A program made the position numbers and the translations under genes. The notes beneath the pieces were generated by a model. The model worked only from the letters and a program-made list of their open reading frames with translations. It had not been told where the DNA came from and ran no database searches. From Lachnospiraceae bacterium (GTDB taxonomy: Bacteria > Bacillota > Clostridia > Lachnospirales > Lachnospiraceae), in assembly GCA_016285265.1 (NCBI GenBank), contig JAEEQL010000016.1:1-33835 (forward strand): DNA of 33,835 bases, given 5' to 3'. Position 1 is the stretch's first letter; each line of letters begins with the position of its first letter. Of this stretch, positions 8,919 to 17,556 are shown one piece after another.

Positions 8919-8944
8919 GATCCCCACCTCTGATGAAACTTAAG

Positions 8945-9667
8945 CTATGTCAGATTGAAATCCTTCGCACCTTCTCTTTCGGCCTGGGATACGCGTAAAT
9001 ATTCCGGGCTGTGATCGTCGGCATTTACCGTTTTGCCTTCCGCATACATTCCGGAGGCAAGTACCGCGACCGATGCGGCATTTTGTCTGTTTAAATGAGC
9101 GGGAGCAAATACGAACGGGACTTTCACCCTGCTTACGATCTCATCCCTGTATGCATCAGCTCCGTCCCCGAGGAATACGACTTCCTTTCCGAGGGAGTTT
9201 ATAAGCTCCGTCATATCTTCAAGTGCAAGTGCCGACTGATCTTTATATGTGACGGTCTTACCGTCCTCAAAACCGTAAAGTGCGGAATAGACCTGATTCC
9301 TTCTGGCGTCCATCATCGGACATACAAGCCTCTTTTCGCACCTGAAGTTATATGCAAGCCCGAGAAGCGTGGGAACCTCTATTATGGGAACATCCGCAGC
9401 CATCGCTATGGCCTTGGCGGTAGCGGATCCTATCCTGAGTCCGGTAAAGGAACCGGGGCCTGCGGCAACGGCAACCGCATCGAAATCCTCAGCCTTTGAA
9501 TCCGTCTGAGCGCATATATGGTCGATCATAGGAAGGAGCGTCTGCGAATGTGTTTTTTTGAAATCCGTCGAGCAGAGCGCAAGTATCTTTTCTTCGCCGT
9601 TTTCCTTTTTCTCAAGGACGGCACAGCTTGCGACAAGTCCCGATGAATCAAGTGCCAGTATCTTCAT
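8945..9667 (-). CDS. tsaB: t6A biosynthesis protein TsaB
   Basis: TsaB is an inactive paralogue of TsaD and forms the TsaBD dimer needed for t6A synthesis. It is 240 residues long. Motifs include LALDSSG at the start, the strongly conserved AAGPGSFTGLRIG (about 67-79), DARRNQVY and the ending PEYLRVSQAERE. The C-terminal subdomain is shorter than in TsaD, as expected. The ATG overlaps the tsaE stop (ATGA), showing tight coupling with the ATPase partner. rimI follows. Confidence 0.95.
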   Translation of the reverse strand: MKILALDSSGLVASCAVLEKKENGEEKILALCSTDFKKTHSQTLLPMIDHICAQTDSKAEDFDAVAVAAGPGSFTGLRIGSATAKAIAMAADVPIIEVPTLLGLAYNFRCEKRLVCPMMDARRNQVYSALYGFEDGKTVTYKDQSALALEDMTELINSLGKEVVFLGDGADAYRDEIVSRVKVPFVFAPAHLNRQNAASVAVLASGMYAEGKTVNADDHSPEYLRVSQAEREGAKDFNLT

Positions 9668-10110
9668 ATCTCGCTTACCGTTATCCTGCGGTAGTCAAAT
9701 CCCTTTTCCGGATCCTTTTCTATGGATATCTTCGTAAAGTGTTCGGGCAGGTATTCTTCTATATTGCATGCCCATTCGATAAGGCAAGTGCCCTCGCCGT
9801 AAAAGTAATCCGTATATCCTATCTCTTCCATCTCGGAAGGATCTTCTATCCTGTATGCGTCATAGTGGTACAGATCCAGCCTTCCGCCCTCATACACCTT
9901 CATTATGGTGAATGTCGGGCTGTTGACCGTCTCTGTGATCCCAAGGCCTTCCGCAAAGCCTTTGGCAAAAACAGTCTTTCCGACTCCGAGGTCGCCTTCA
10001 AGGGAAAATACACTCCCGGGCCGGGCCTTTTTGCCGTACTCTTTCCCGATACCAAACGTTTCGTCTTCGGAAAAGGATTCATATTCCGTTATATTCGTTC
10101 CTGCGCCCAT
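9664..10110 (-). CDS. tsaE: t6A biosynthesis ATPase TsaE
   Basis: TsaE is a small P-loop ATPase that resets the TsaB-TsaD complex between rounds of t6A formation. It is 148 residues. The Walker A motif GDLGVGKT is at about 39-46, followed by NSPTFTIMKVYEG, LYHYDAYRI and the conserved LIEWACNIEEYLP. It begins 7 bases after the YcxB-like gene and overlaps tsaB by four bases. The threonylcarbamoyl-AMP synthase (TsaC/Sua5) is not in this window. Confidence 0.95.
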   Translation of the reverse strand: MGAGTNITEYESFSEDETFGIGKEYGKKARPGSVFSLEGDLGVGKTVFAKGFAEGLGITETVNSPTFTIMKVYEGGRLDLYHYDAYRIEDPSEMEEIGYTDYFYGEGTCLIEWACNIEEYLPEHFTKISIEKDPEKGFDYRRITVSEI

Positions 10111-10117
10111 TTACTTG

Positions 10118-10594
10118 TTATCCCTTTATATTGACCCTGTCGGGAGGCATATGGGCCGCTATTGTGCGTATCACCAGCGCCGTTTTATCCCCCAGCTGGT
10201 CCCTGGGGAAAATGGTGGCGCTTACGCCCGATGTAAAAAGAAGTATGCTCCTGGATGTGGAAACAGCCTTTAAGCACTTATCCCACTCAACGGTCTGGGT
10301 CTGGTCATCCTGGGAGACGGTAAGACCGTCGTCATCAAGGACATAGTGGAGCGGCTTTTTGAAAGCCGGATTAAGGGCAGCGGTCTGTTTGCTCCTTATC
10401 CAGAGAGTTACGGGCAGGTACACGAGCACGGCCGCGCCTATGACCGCAAGGGGTATGTTTTTGGAATAAATACCGTAGCAGATCGCCGCGATCCCGGCGA
10501 TCTCCGCGATGATATTGATGGGTTTTCCGTATGTATATTTCAGGTTGTAATCGTACAGGTCACCCGACGATATCTTAACGTCACATTCAACCAT
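10118..10594 (-). CDS. YcxB-like membrane-associated protein
   Basis: A protein of about 158 residues with an N-terminal YTYGKP segment, two closely spaced hydrophobic helices (about 30-47 and 50-68), and a C-terminal cytoplasmic half (LHYVLDDDGLTVSQDDQTQTVEWDKCLKAVSTSRSIL split by turns). That half resembles the PH-like YcxB domain. The frame is open further upstream, but the ATG at 10594-10592 has AAGGA about eight bases before it and removes a low-quality basic extension. First gene of the tsaE-tsaB-rimI-rnz operon. The function of YcxB-like proteins is not known; the family call rests on overall layout. Confidence 0.72.
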   Translation of the reverse strand: MVECDVKISSGDLYDYNLKYTYGKPINIIAEIAGIAAICYGIYSKNIPLAVIGAAVLVYLPVTLWIRSKQTAALNPAFKKPLHYVLDDDGLTVSQDDQTQTVEWDKCLKAVSTSRSILLFTSGVSATIFPRDQLGDKTALVIRTIAAHMPPDRVNIKG

Positions 10595-10695
10595 TTCTGA
10601 TTCCTTAAAAAGTCTATCCGGAAGCGTCCGGAAGCCCGCTTTTTCAAGTGGGCATAATATCAACAAAATATCACTTTATTTTACATCCTGGGCAT

Positions 10696-10746
10696 AAAAA
10701 AAGCAATGTGCGGCGAGGGGGGGACCGGCCGCACAATTGCTTTTTT
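10696..10746 (-). terminator. Terminator of the ChvE-MmsAB transport operon
   Basis: A long imperfect hairpin (GCAA.GTGCGGC against GCCGCAC..TTGC) has a purine-rich loop of about 13 bases. It is flanked by A-runs and T-runs on both sides (10696-10702 and 10741-10746). On the minus strand it follows the mmsB stop by about 33 bases and ends in seven T; on the plus strand it also ends in six T, so it can stop transcription from either side. Confidence 0.85.
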
Positions 10747-10779
10747 GTTCCCAAAGGGAGGGAGGATTATATATTTATA

Positions 10780-11970
10780 TCAGTCCTTTGAGATCAGTTT
10801 ACCGCCGCGCTTTGAAACGACATCAAAGATAACGGCTGCGAGGAGAACCAGACCTTTAACAACCTTCTGCATGTTCTGGTCAACTCCCATAAGTGACATA
10901 CCAAGGTTGATGGTTCCCATGAGAACCGCACCGATGATAACTCCGGGAACGGTTCCGATTCCGCCGTATGCCGAAGCACCGCCGATGAAGCAGGAACCGA
11001 TGGCATCCATCTCATAGTTCTGTCCGTAAGTGGGCTGTGCAGAGGTAAGTCTTGCGATGGTTACCATTCCTGCAAGTGCTGCAAGCAGACCCATGTTGGT
11101 GTATGCAAGGAAGTATACCTTGTTGGTATTGATACCGGAAAGCTTGGTAGCCTTCTCGTTACCGCCTACTGCGTAGAAGTAACGTCCGGTCTTGGTGCTG
11201 GAAGTAATGAAGCCGTAAATGATTATGACGAGAAGTACCCATACGAGAACGGTAGGAATACCCTTGTGCTGTGAAAGTCTGAATGAGAAAGCAAGGATAA
11301 CTGCGGAGATGAATACGAGCTTGCCCCAGAATGAAAGTGCTCCTTCAACCTCGTAGTGCTTCTTGAGTCTTGCTGCTCTGTTCTTGATCTGAAGTCCGAT
11401 GAAAAGAGCTGCGGCAATGGCACCTGCCACCATACATGTCATATTGAATCCGTTAAACTTGAAGATATCGGGGATATAACAGTTGGCACCGCCGCCGAAT
11501 ACATTTACAAATGTGGTGCAGTTCTTGACGGAGATGGTCATACCGTTGAGGACTACGTTGGAAAGACCTCTGAAGATAAGCATTCCGGCAAGAGTTACGA
11601 TGAAGGGAGGGATTCTTACAAATGCGATCCAGAAAGCCTGGAAAGCACCGATGAGAATACCGACGATAAGCATGATTATAACTGCCAGATACCAGGGCAC
11701 TTTGTAGGTGACCATAAGGGTTGCACCGACTGCACCGGTAAAGCAGACTACCGAACCGACGGAAAGATCGATGTTACCACCGGTCAGGATACACAGGAGC
11801 ATACCGGTTGCAAGAATGAACACGTATGCGTTCTGTGAGATAAGGCTGGATACGTTCATGGGAAGCAGAATGGTTCCCTTGGTAGCTACCGCGAAAAGTC
11901 CTATGACGAGGATCAGTACAATGATCATCGTATATTTCTTTACGAAATCAAGTGTTTTTGTTTTGCTCAT
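10780..11970 (-). CDS. mmsB: Multiple-monosaccharide ABC transporter permease (MmsB/GguB type)
   Basis: The membrane subunit of a sugar importer, 396 residues from the chosen ATG. The pattern ILTGGNIDLSVGSVV early and the EAA-like region near GGNEKATKLSGI are typical of the ribose/xylose-type permease family. GASAYGGIGTVPGVIIGA follows, as in the same family. An extra segment of about 60 residues around 200-260 (KNRAARLKKHYEVEG onward) is the usual feature separating GguB/MmsB from RbsC. About ten helices are expected. The in-frame TTG at 11985 is set aside because the ATG at 11970 has GGAG seven bases upstream. It follows mmsA by 22 bases and is the last gene before the terminator. Confidence 0.92.
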   Translation of the reverse strand: MSKTKTLDFVKKYTMIIVLILVIGLFAVATKGTILLPMNVSSLISQNAYVFILATGMLLCILTGGNIDLSVGSVVCFTGAVGATLMVTYKVPWYLAVIIMLIVGILIGAFQAFWIAFVRIPPFIVTLAGMLIFRGLSNVVLNGMTISVKNCTTFVNVFGGGANCYIPDIFKFNGFNMTCMVAGAIAAALFIGLQIKNRAARLKKHYEVEGALSFWGKLVFISAVILAFSFRLSQHKGIPTVLVWVLLVIIIYGFITSSTKTGRYFYAVGGNEKATKLSGINTNKVYFLAYTNMGLLAALAGMVTIARLTSAQPTYGQNYEMDAIGSCFIGGASAYGGIGTVPGVIIGAVLMGTINLGMSLMGVDQNMQKVVKGLVLLAAVIFDVVSKRGGKLISKD

Positions 11971-11992
11971 TTTATTCTCCTTCAATCCTTCC

Positions 11993-13519
11993 TTAAGCAG
12001 TTTTGATTATGTGAGACATGATTATTTCCTGACTTGCTTCGCTGCCCTTAAGTTCGGCAACCATCTTTCCTTCGTTCATGACGTAGATCCTGTCACACAT
12101 ACCGAGTATCTCGGGCATCTCGGAGGATATCATGATGACTGATTTTCCTGCCGCAACAAGGTCGTTCATAATGCAGTAGATCTCGTACTTTGCACCGACA
12201 TCGATACCTCTTGTCGGTTCATCAAGGATCAGGACATCGGGATCCGTGTACATCCACTTTGCAAGAAGGACTTTCTGCTGGTTACCGCCGGAAAGATTAC
12301 CTACGTTCTGTTCTACGGTCGGACACTTGATACCCAGCTTTTCCCTGTATTCGGATGCAACGTTGTACTCTTCGTCTTTGTCGATTATTCCGTTCCTGCT
12401 GACACCGTTAAGATTTGCAAGTGTGGTATTTATCTTGATGGGATTTGAAAGGATAAGTCCGTTACCCTTTCTGTCCTCTGTAACATATGCAAGTCCGTGT
12501 GCTATGGCATCGCTTACGGAGTTAAGCTTTACTTCCTTACCGTCTATGTAAAGCTCGCCGGAGATGTTCTCTCCATAGCTCTTTCCGAAAAGGCTCATTG
12601 CAAGCTCTGTTCTGCCCGCACCCATGAGTCCGGAGATGCCGACGATCTCACCCTTCCTTACATTGAAGTTGACATTATCGACAACCTTTCTCTCCGAATA
12701 GAGAGGATGATATGCAGTCCAGTTCTTAACTTCCAGCTTGATGTCAGAGATATGGGGCTCACGCTTCGGGAATCTGTCGGACATTTCACGTCCTACCATT
12801 CCCTTGATGATCCTGCTCTCCGAGAAGTCATCAACCTGCTTGTCAAGGGTTTCGATCGAGCAGCCGTCTCTGATGACTGTGATCTTGTCCGCAACATATG
12901 ATACTTCGTTAAGCTTATGGGAAATGATTATCGAGGTCATTCCGTCCTTCTTGAACTTCAGGAGAAGCTCGAGAAGTGCTCTGGAATCCTCTTCGTTAAG
13001 TGATGATGTAGGCTCATCGAGAATAAGAAGCTTTGCGTTCTTGGCAAGTGCCTTTGCTATCTCTACAAGCTGCTGCTTACCAACGCCTATATCTTTGATA
13101 AGAGTCTGCGGCGATTCCTTGAGTCCTACAATATCAAGGTACTTCTTCGCAAGCTCGTAAGTTTCATTCCAATTGATAACGCCGCCGTTAGCGCGTTCGT
13201 TGCCGAGGAACATGTTCTCGGCGATGGTCATATAAGGAACGAGGGCAAGTTCCTGGTGGATGATTACTATCCCGCAGCCCTCACTGTCTTTAATGGTATG
13301 GAAATTACATACTTCGTTGTTATATACAATATCACCCTCGTATGATCCGTACGGATATATTCCGCTCAGAACATTCATGAGAGTTGACTTTCCCGCGCCG
13401 TTTTCTCCGACAAGAGCGTGAATCTCGCCCCTTTCAACCTGAAGCTGAACATTGTCGAGGGCCTTGACTCCGGGGAATGTTTTGGTTATATTCCGCATTT
13501 CAAGTATATAGTCAGCCAA
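11993..13519 (-). CDS. mmsA: Multiple-monosaccharide ABC transporter ATPase (MmsA/GguA type)
   Basis: A 508-residue tandem ATPase of the ribose/xylose/galactose class, which powers sugar import with MmsB. The first domain has Walker [10 protein letters not shown] (about 38-46) and Walker [12 protein letters not shown]. The second has the degenerate Walker [10 protein letters not shown], the signature LSGGNQQ and Walker [14 protein letters not shown] degraded P-loop in the second half is normal for this class. The start is TTG, chosen because AGGAGG lies seven bases upstream and the next methionine would cut the first beta strand. A hairpin separates it from chvE, and mmsB follows after 22 bases. 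Confidence 0.95.
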   Translation of the reverse strand: MADYILEMRNITKTFPGVKALDNVQLQVERGEIHALVGENGAGKSTLMNVLSGIYPYGSYEGDIVYNNEVCNFHTIKDSEGCGIVIIHQELALVPYMTIAENMFLGNERANGGVINWNETYELAKKYLDIVGLKESPQTLIKDIGVGKQQLVEIAKALAKNAKLLILDEPTSSLNEEDSRALLELLLKFKKDGMTSIIISHKLNEVSYVADKITVIRDGCSIETLDKQVDDFSESRIIKGMVGREMSDRFPKREPHISDIKLEVKNWTAYHPLYSERKVVDNVNFNVRKGEIVGISGLMGAGRTELAMSLFGKSYGENISGELYIDGKEVKLNSVSDAIAHGLAYVTEDRKGNGLILSNPIKINTTLANLNGVSRNGIIDKDEEYNVASEYREKLGIKCPTVEQNVGNLSGGNQQKVLLAKWMYTDPDVLILDEPTRGIDVGAKYEIYCIMNDLVAAGKSVIMISSEMPEILGMCDRIYVMNEGKMVAELKGSEASQEIIMSHIIKTA

Positions 13520-13563
13520 CTTAATTCCTCCTTCGCATACACGCTGCTGTCTCTACCCCATAA

Positions 13564-13589
13564 CACAGGCGGGGGTTAACCCGCCTGTG
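13564..13589 (-). other. Intercistronic hairpin between chvE and mmsA
   Basis: A perfect 10-base-pair stem (CACAGGCGGG and its complement) with a six-base loop lies between the binding-protein stop and the ATPase start. On the minus strand it has no T-run after it (TTATGGGG), so it is not a standard terminator. Such hairpins in importer operons usually shield the 3' end of the binding-protein message from decay and so raise its yield over the ATPase and permease; that role is inferred here. Confidence 0.7.
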
Positions 13590-13609
13590 CCAAAAATATG
13601 AACTAATGA

Positions 13610-14761
13610 TTACTTAAGCTGATCCTCGGTGTAGTAACCTGAATCGATGAGGAGCTCTTTGTAGTTGTTGATGTCAGCAAATACGGGCTCGCAGAGGTAT
13701 GAAGGGATGATGCCGGTTCCGTTGTCATAAGTTTCCTTATCGTTAACGGGAGCCTCGCCGCCCTTAAGGATTGCGTCAACCATCTCAACAGTCTTAGCTG
13801 CAAGTGTACGGGTATCCTTGAAGATGGACATTGACTGCTTGCCTGCGATCATGTTCTGTACGCTTACGATATCGCAGTCCTGGCCGGTGATGATGGGCCA
13901 AGCGCCGGTGTAGTTGTTCTCAAGAGAGGTGGTAACACCCTGTGCGGTAGAATCGTTGGAAGCCATAACAGCGTCAAGGGTAGTTCCGTCTGAATAGTAA
14001 GCAGAGATGATAGCATCAAATCTGTTCTGTGCATTCTCGGTTGCCCAGTTAGCGGTTGCGCAGGTCTCGAAATCGGTCTGGCCGGATCTTACTACAAGCT
14101 GGCCGTTGTCGATGTAGGGCTGAAGAACTTCCATAGCGCCGCCCCAGAAGAATCTTGCGTTGTTGTCTCCGGGATCACCGGTGATGAGCTCGATGTTGAA
14201 GGGGCCTGCGCCGCTTGCAAGTCCGAGCTGCTGCTCGATGTACTGTCCCTGCTTGATTCCTACGAGCTTGTTGTCGAAGGTAGCATAGTAGGTAACTGCA
14301 TCGGAGTTCATGATGAGACGGTCATAAGCGATAACGGGAATGTTATTCTCTTTTGCCTGCTCAAGAACGGTTCCGAGTGAATCGCCTTCGATGGAAGCGA
14401 TAACAAGTACCTTGCATCCTGAGTTGATCATGTTCTCGATCTGAGAAACCTGAGTGGGAACGTCGTTTGATGCATACTGAAGATCTACTTCGTATCCAGC
14501 TGCCTCGAGCTGTTCCTTCATGTTAGCGCCGTCCTGGTTCCATCTCTGGAGATCCTTGGTAGGCATTGCAACGCCGACTTTGATCGCGCCGTCATCTGAA
14601 GGTGCGGGAGTGGTAACATCGTCTCCGCCGTTATCAACTACCTGCTGCTGATCATTGCCTGTCTGGCCGCCTGTAGTATCATTGCCGCTCTGTCCGCATC
14701 CTGCAAGGACTGCGGTAAGCATTGATGCTGCAAGCAACAAACTTAAAAGTTTCCTTTTCAT
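13610..14761 (-). CDS. chvE: ChvE-type multiple-monosaccharide-binding lipoprotein
   Basis: The extracellular sugar-binding subunit of the importer, 383 residues. A lipoprotein signal ends in LAGC with the lipid-bearing cysteine at 22, followed by a flexible linker rich in Q, G, D and T (to about 55). The type I periplasmic-binding fold begins at KVGVAMPTKDLQRW. The segments SQIENMINSGCKVLVIASIEG and VIAYDRLI, then YATFDN and TGQDCD, are those of the ChvE/XylF group that binds aldopentoses and related hexoses. The exact sugar cannot be read from sequence. A GGGAG site lies before the ATG. First gene of the importer operon. Confidence 0.93.
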   Translation of the reverse strand: MKRKLLSLLLAASMLTAVLAGCGQSGNDTTGGQTGNDQQQVVDNGGDDVTTPAPSDDGAIKVGVAMPTKDLQRWNQDGANMKEQLEAAGYEVDLQYASNDVPTQVSQIENMINSGCKVLVIASIEGDSLGTVLEQAKENNIPVIAYDRLIMNSDAVTYYATFDNKLVGIKQGQYIEQQLGLASGAGPFNIELITGDPGDNNARFFWGGAMEVLQPYIDNGQLVVRSGQTDFETCATANWATENAQNRFDAIISAYYSDGTTLDAVMASNDSTAQGVTTSLENNYTGAWPIITGQDCDIVSVQNMIAGKQSMSIFKDTRTLAAKTVEMVDAILKGGEAPVNDKETYDNGTGIIPSYLCEPVFADINNYKELLIDSGYYTEDQLK

Positions 14762-14804
14762 AATTTTTGTTCTCCCTTTCTTTTAGGAAAAATTTTTGTT
14801 GCAC

Positions 14805-14833
14805 GTATAAAGTAACACGGACCAAGTGGAATT
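14805..14833 (-). promoter_or_regulatory. Candidate activator-dependent promoter of the chvE operon
   Basis: TTATAC (14810-14805) is a fair -10 box, but the segment 17 bases upstream (AATTCC) is a poor -35 box. It lies about 45 bases before the chvE start and just after the terminator of the sensor operon. A weak -35 suits activation by the YesN-type regulator encoded next door (inference). Confidence 0.3.
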
Positions 14834-14875
14834 AATTTTTATGGGTCTTGAAATTTTTTTTATGATTATGGCATC

Positions 14876-14916
14876 AAAAAAGCCGTACCGGATATTTTTT
14901 GTCATCCGGCACGGCT
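14876..14916 (-). terminator. Terminator of the sugar-sensing operon
   Basis: A 13-base stem with one mismatch (14881-14893 with 14904-14916, AGCCGTaCCGGAT) is followed by six T on the minus strand. It lies about 20 bases beyond the stop of the second binding protein and separates the sensor operon from chvE. Confidence 0.85.
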
Positions 14917-14935
14917 GTAAGCAATAATTTACCCT

Positions 14936-15970
14936 TTATCTGGCATACAGATAAACGTCTTCTTTAAGGTGGAATCCGCTGTTTATAATGACTTCATCCA
15001 TATTTTCGGCAGTTACGGCTATGGGATCGAGTCCTATATAGGGTATGTCAAAGCTTCCGTCATTTATTGTGGTTATATCGTCTCCGGTAAGTTCCTCGCC
15101 TCTTGCAAGGGCAATCGCACATTCCGCCGCGCGCTTTGCGAGCCTTTCAAACGGCTTATATACCGTCATCGTCTGCGTGCCCTCAACTATTCTCTGACAC
15201 GCCTCAAGATCCGCATCCTGGCCGACCACGGGTATCTCTCCCGCAAGCCTCTGGACCGAAAGGGCCTGGATAACCTGACCTGCAAGGTTATCGTTCCCAC
15301 ACATTATCGCATCGACATCCGCAACGGTCTCGGGATGACTGTATATGTAATCTCCCGCTATTTCCGCTCTCCAGCCGTCGCAGTGGATGGAATCTACTAT
15401 CTCCATCCTGTATTTTGCACAGACATCCCTGAATCCGGCTTCGACCAAAGGTACATTATTGTCGGTGGGCGAACCGCCGAGCATGAGAACCTTTCCGCCC
15501 TGAAGTCCGTTTCTGAGGAAAGCTTCCGCCATAAGCTGACCTACCATATAGTTATCGAAAGTTATATACAGATCGACATTCGAATCCGTTATAAGTCTGT
15601 CGTAGGCGATTATCTTTATGCCGGCATTCCTTGCTTTTTCAACCTGCTCCCTGAGGGATTCGGAATCAATGCAGACGATGACTATGACATCGACACCTTT
15701 ATTAATGAAATACTCTATCTGTTCCTTCTGCTTTTCGATATCGCCGTTTGCATTCTGCACATTTACGGTCGCACCGAGTTCCTTTGCGGTGGATACGAAT
15801 ACGTCCCTGTCTCTCTGCCATCTTTCGATGACGAAAGAGTCAAAACTCATTCCGATCTCAATCTGGTCCTCTCCCTGCGACGCATCGGATGTCGTCTCGC
15901 CGGGTGTTCCCGAACAAGATGCCAAAAGCAGAAGTGCGGATAAGATTATTGCCGTGATACTTCTCTTCAA
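14936..15970 (-). CDS. Second XylF/ChvE-like sugar-binding lipoprotein
   Basis: A 344-residue substrate-binding protein with a short lipoprotein signal (LLASC, cysteine 19) and a short polar linker. The type I binding fold follows: IEIGMSFDSFVIERWQRD, then VIVIVCIDSESL, IIAYDRLI, ITFDNYMVG and VVGQDADLEACQRI. It is clearly related to the ChvE protein encoded downstream but diverged. It starts with TTG directly after the TAA of the response regulator, with GAGGG as SD; this start is required for the signal peptide. Because it lies in the kinase operon and not with the ATPase and permease, it may deliver ligand to the sensor or be an alternative binding protein for the importer. Confidence 0.88.
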   Translation of the reverse strand: MKRSITAIILSALLLLASCSGTPGETTSDASQGEDQIEIGMSFDSFVIERWQRDRDVFVSTAKELGATVNVQNANGDIEKQKEQIEYFINKGVDVIVIVCIDSESLREQVEKARNAGIKIIAYDRLITDSNVDLYITFDNYMVGQLMAEAFLRNGLQGGKVLMLGGSPTDNNVPLVEAGFRDVCAKYRMEIVDSIHCDGWRAEIAGDYIYSHPETVADVDAIMCGNDNLAGQVIQALSVQRLAGEIPVVGQDADLEACQRIVEGTQTMTVYKPFERLAKRAAECAIALARGEELTGDDITTINDGSFDIPYIGLDPIAVTAENMDEVIINSGFHLKEDVYLYAR

Positions 15971-17554
15971 TTATTTACCCTCTCTGTATTCCGTAGGTGT
16001 CACTCCTACATTTTTCTTAAATGTCTTACTGAAATAATTGGGATCCGAATATCCGGATCTTGCGCAGATCTCCTTCATGGAATACTGCGTGGTACTGAGA
16101 AGCTCCTTGGCTTTTTCTATCCTCAGCTTGGTAAGATAATCGATGAAGTTCTCACCCGTTCCTTCCTTGAATATCCTGCTCAGATAATAAGAGCTGATAT
16201 TAACTTCGCGTGATACATCCTCAAGTGTAATGTTGAGAGTATAGTTCTTCTCTATGTATTTCTTTGCGGCTTCTATCGCATCGTTGGAGCTTTCCTCACG
16301 CTTGGTCGAAATGTTCCTGCATGAGAAGATTATCCTGTCGGAGAACCAGTTCCATAAGCTCTCGGGATCGTCAATTCCCATAAGCGTGGGAAGATAATCC
16401 CTGCGGTTTGAGATGCTGTAAACCATTCCGCCGCTACTGTATGATATATGTTCGGCGCGGAGTGCGAACTCAAGTATCTTGAGCCTGATGTCCATGATAT
16501 CCCCGCCCTTTATATATTCGAAGTATTCCTTTGCCGCACTTATAGCGGCGTCGGTTCTTCCTTTTTCAACTTCCTCGAAGATCTTCTTTTCGATATCGAC
16601 GGGATAGTTTTCGGAATACTCGCATCCGATGGGAAGGTCATCCGCGTGTGCAACGGTATTGGTGGTAAGAAGAAGGGCGTTGATCGCATCACGGTATGAA
16701 CTCTCCATATCCCTGATCTTCTCAACCCTTCCCATACCGATCCTGAAAGCTATGTCGGTCTTTTCCCTGAGCTTATGCGCAAGATCCCTTGCCTTGGAGA
16801 TCACGTTTACTCTGTCGTTATAATCCATCGAAGGGTCCGTAAAAGGAATGAGCACGGCGATCTTGTTGCTCATTACCGAGCCGACGATACCTCCGAAATA
16901 ATCCTTGATGTAATTTCTTATGTCGTGGTAATGCTGCTGAAGCTTGACACCGGAGCCGACCGCGTTGGTCATATGGTTTCCTTCCGCGGCATCGCCGGAA
17001 ACGATGACCATCATATATCCGTAGTCTTCGTTTATCTCCAGCATTGTCTTGTAGTTTTCGATATCCTCATCGAAATATTCGTGGAAGAGGATATTGTAGA
17101 TAAGTCCGTTCTCAAGTATGGGAATGACGGTCTCGAGTTTTTCCTTTACGACGAGATCGTTGGTTCGCCTGTTCTTCTCCTCATCGACCATTGCCATGGC
17201 CTTTTTGATCGCGGAGATCATCAGGTTCTTGTCCATGGGCTTGGTGATATACTCGATCGCACCGAGTTTGATCGCTTCCTGCGCATAATCGAACTTATCA
17301 TATGCACTCATGATGATGAAGATGATATTATCGTTGCCGGAACGGATCTCCTTCATCGCATCGAGCCCGTTAATGCCGGGCATCTGGATGTCCATTATCG
17401 CGATATCGGGATGGTAGGTTTCCGCAAGCTCGATCACGGAGCGTCCCGTCTTTGCAGACTTGGTCTCACAGTCACTTCCGAATTCTTTTTCAATTATGAA
17501 CTTAAGCGAATCGATGACTATTCCTTCGTCGTCCGCAAGCAAGATCTTGTACAT
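15971..17554 (-). CDS. YesN-type response regulator with AraC output domain
   Basis: A 527-residue regulator. The receiver domain (1-125) has the acidic pair D8-D9, the phosphate acceptor D55 in IMDIQMPG, and the conserved threonine/lysine region ending ITKPMD. A long middle region (about 140-410) has no motif I recognise. An AraC/XylS double helix-turn-helix at about 428-525 (LEDVSREVNISSYYLSRIFKEGTG, then YSMKEICARSGYSDPNYFSKTFKKNVG, each split by its turn) would bind DNA. It starts two bases after the kinase stop, with its SD in the kinase's last codons. It most likely activates the chvE importer operon, by analogy with other YesMN systems next to sugar transporters. Confidence 0.94.
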   Translation of the reverse strand: MYKILLADDEGIVIDSLKFIIEKEFGSDCETKSAKTGRSVIELAETYHPDIAIMDIQMPGINGLDAMKEIRSGNDNIIFIIMSAYDKFDYAQEAIKLGAIEYITKPMDKNLMISAIKKAMAMVDEEKNRRTNDLVVKEKLETVIPILENGLIYNILFHEYFDEDIENYKTMLEINEDYGYMMVIVSGDAAEGNHMTNAVGSGVKLQQHYHDIRNYIKDYFGGIVGSVMSNKIAVLIPFTDPSMDYNDRVNVISKARDLAHKLREKTDIAFRIGMGRVEKIRDMESSYRDAINALLLTTNTVAHADDLPIGCEYSENYPVDIEKKIFEEVEKGRTDAAISAAKEYFEYIKGGDIMDIRLKILEFALRAEHISYSSGGMVYSISNRRDYLPTLMGIDDPESLWNWFSDRIIFSCRNISTKREESSNDAIEAAKKYIEKNYTLNITLEDVSREVNISSYYLSRIFKEGTGENFIDYLTKLRIEKAKELLSTTQYSMKEICARSGYSDPNYFSKTFKKNVGVTPTEYREGK

Positions 17555-17556
17555 GA

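Noticed and set aside
12497-12901. Plus-strand open frame opposite mmsA
   Set aside because: It overlaps the linker and second ATPase domain of mmsA, which are clearly coding on the minus strand.
14969-15943. Plus-strand open frame of 324 codons
   Set aside because: Antisense to the second sugar-binding lipoprotein, whose signal peptide and fold motifs are clear.
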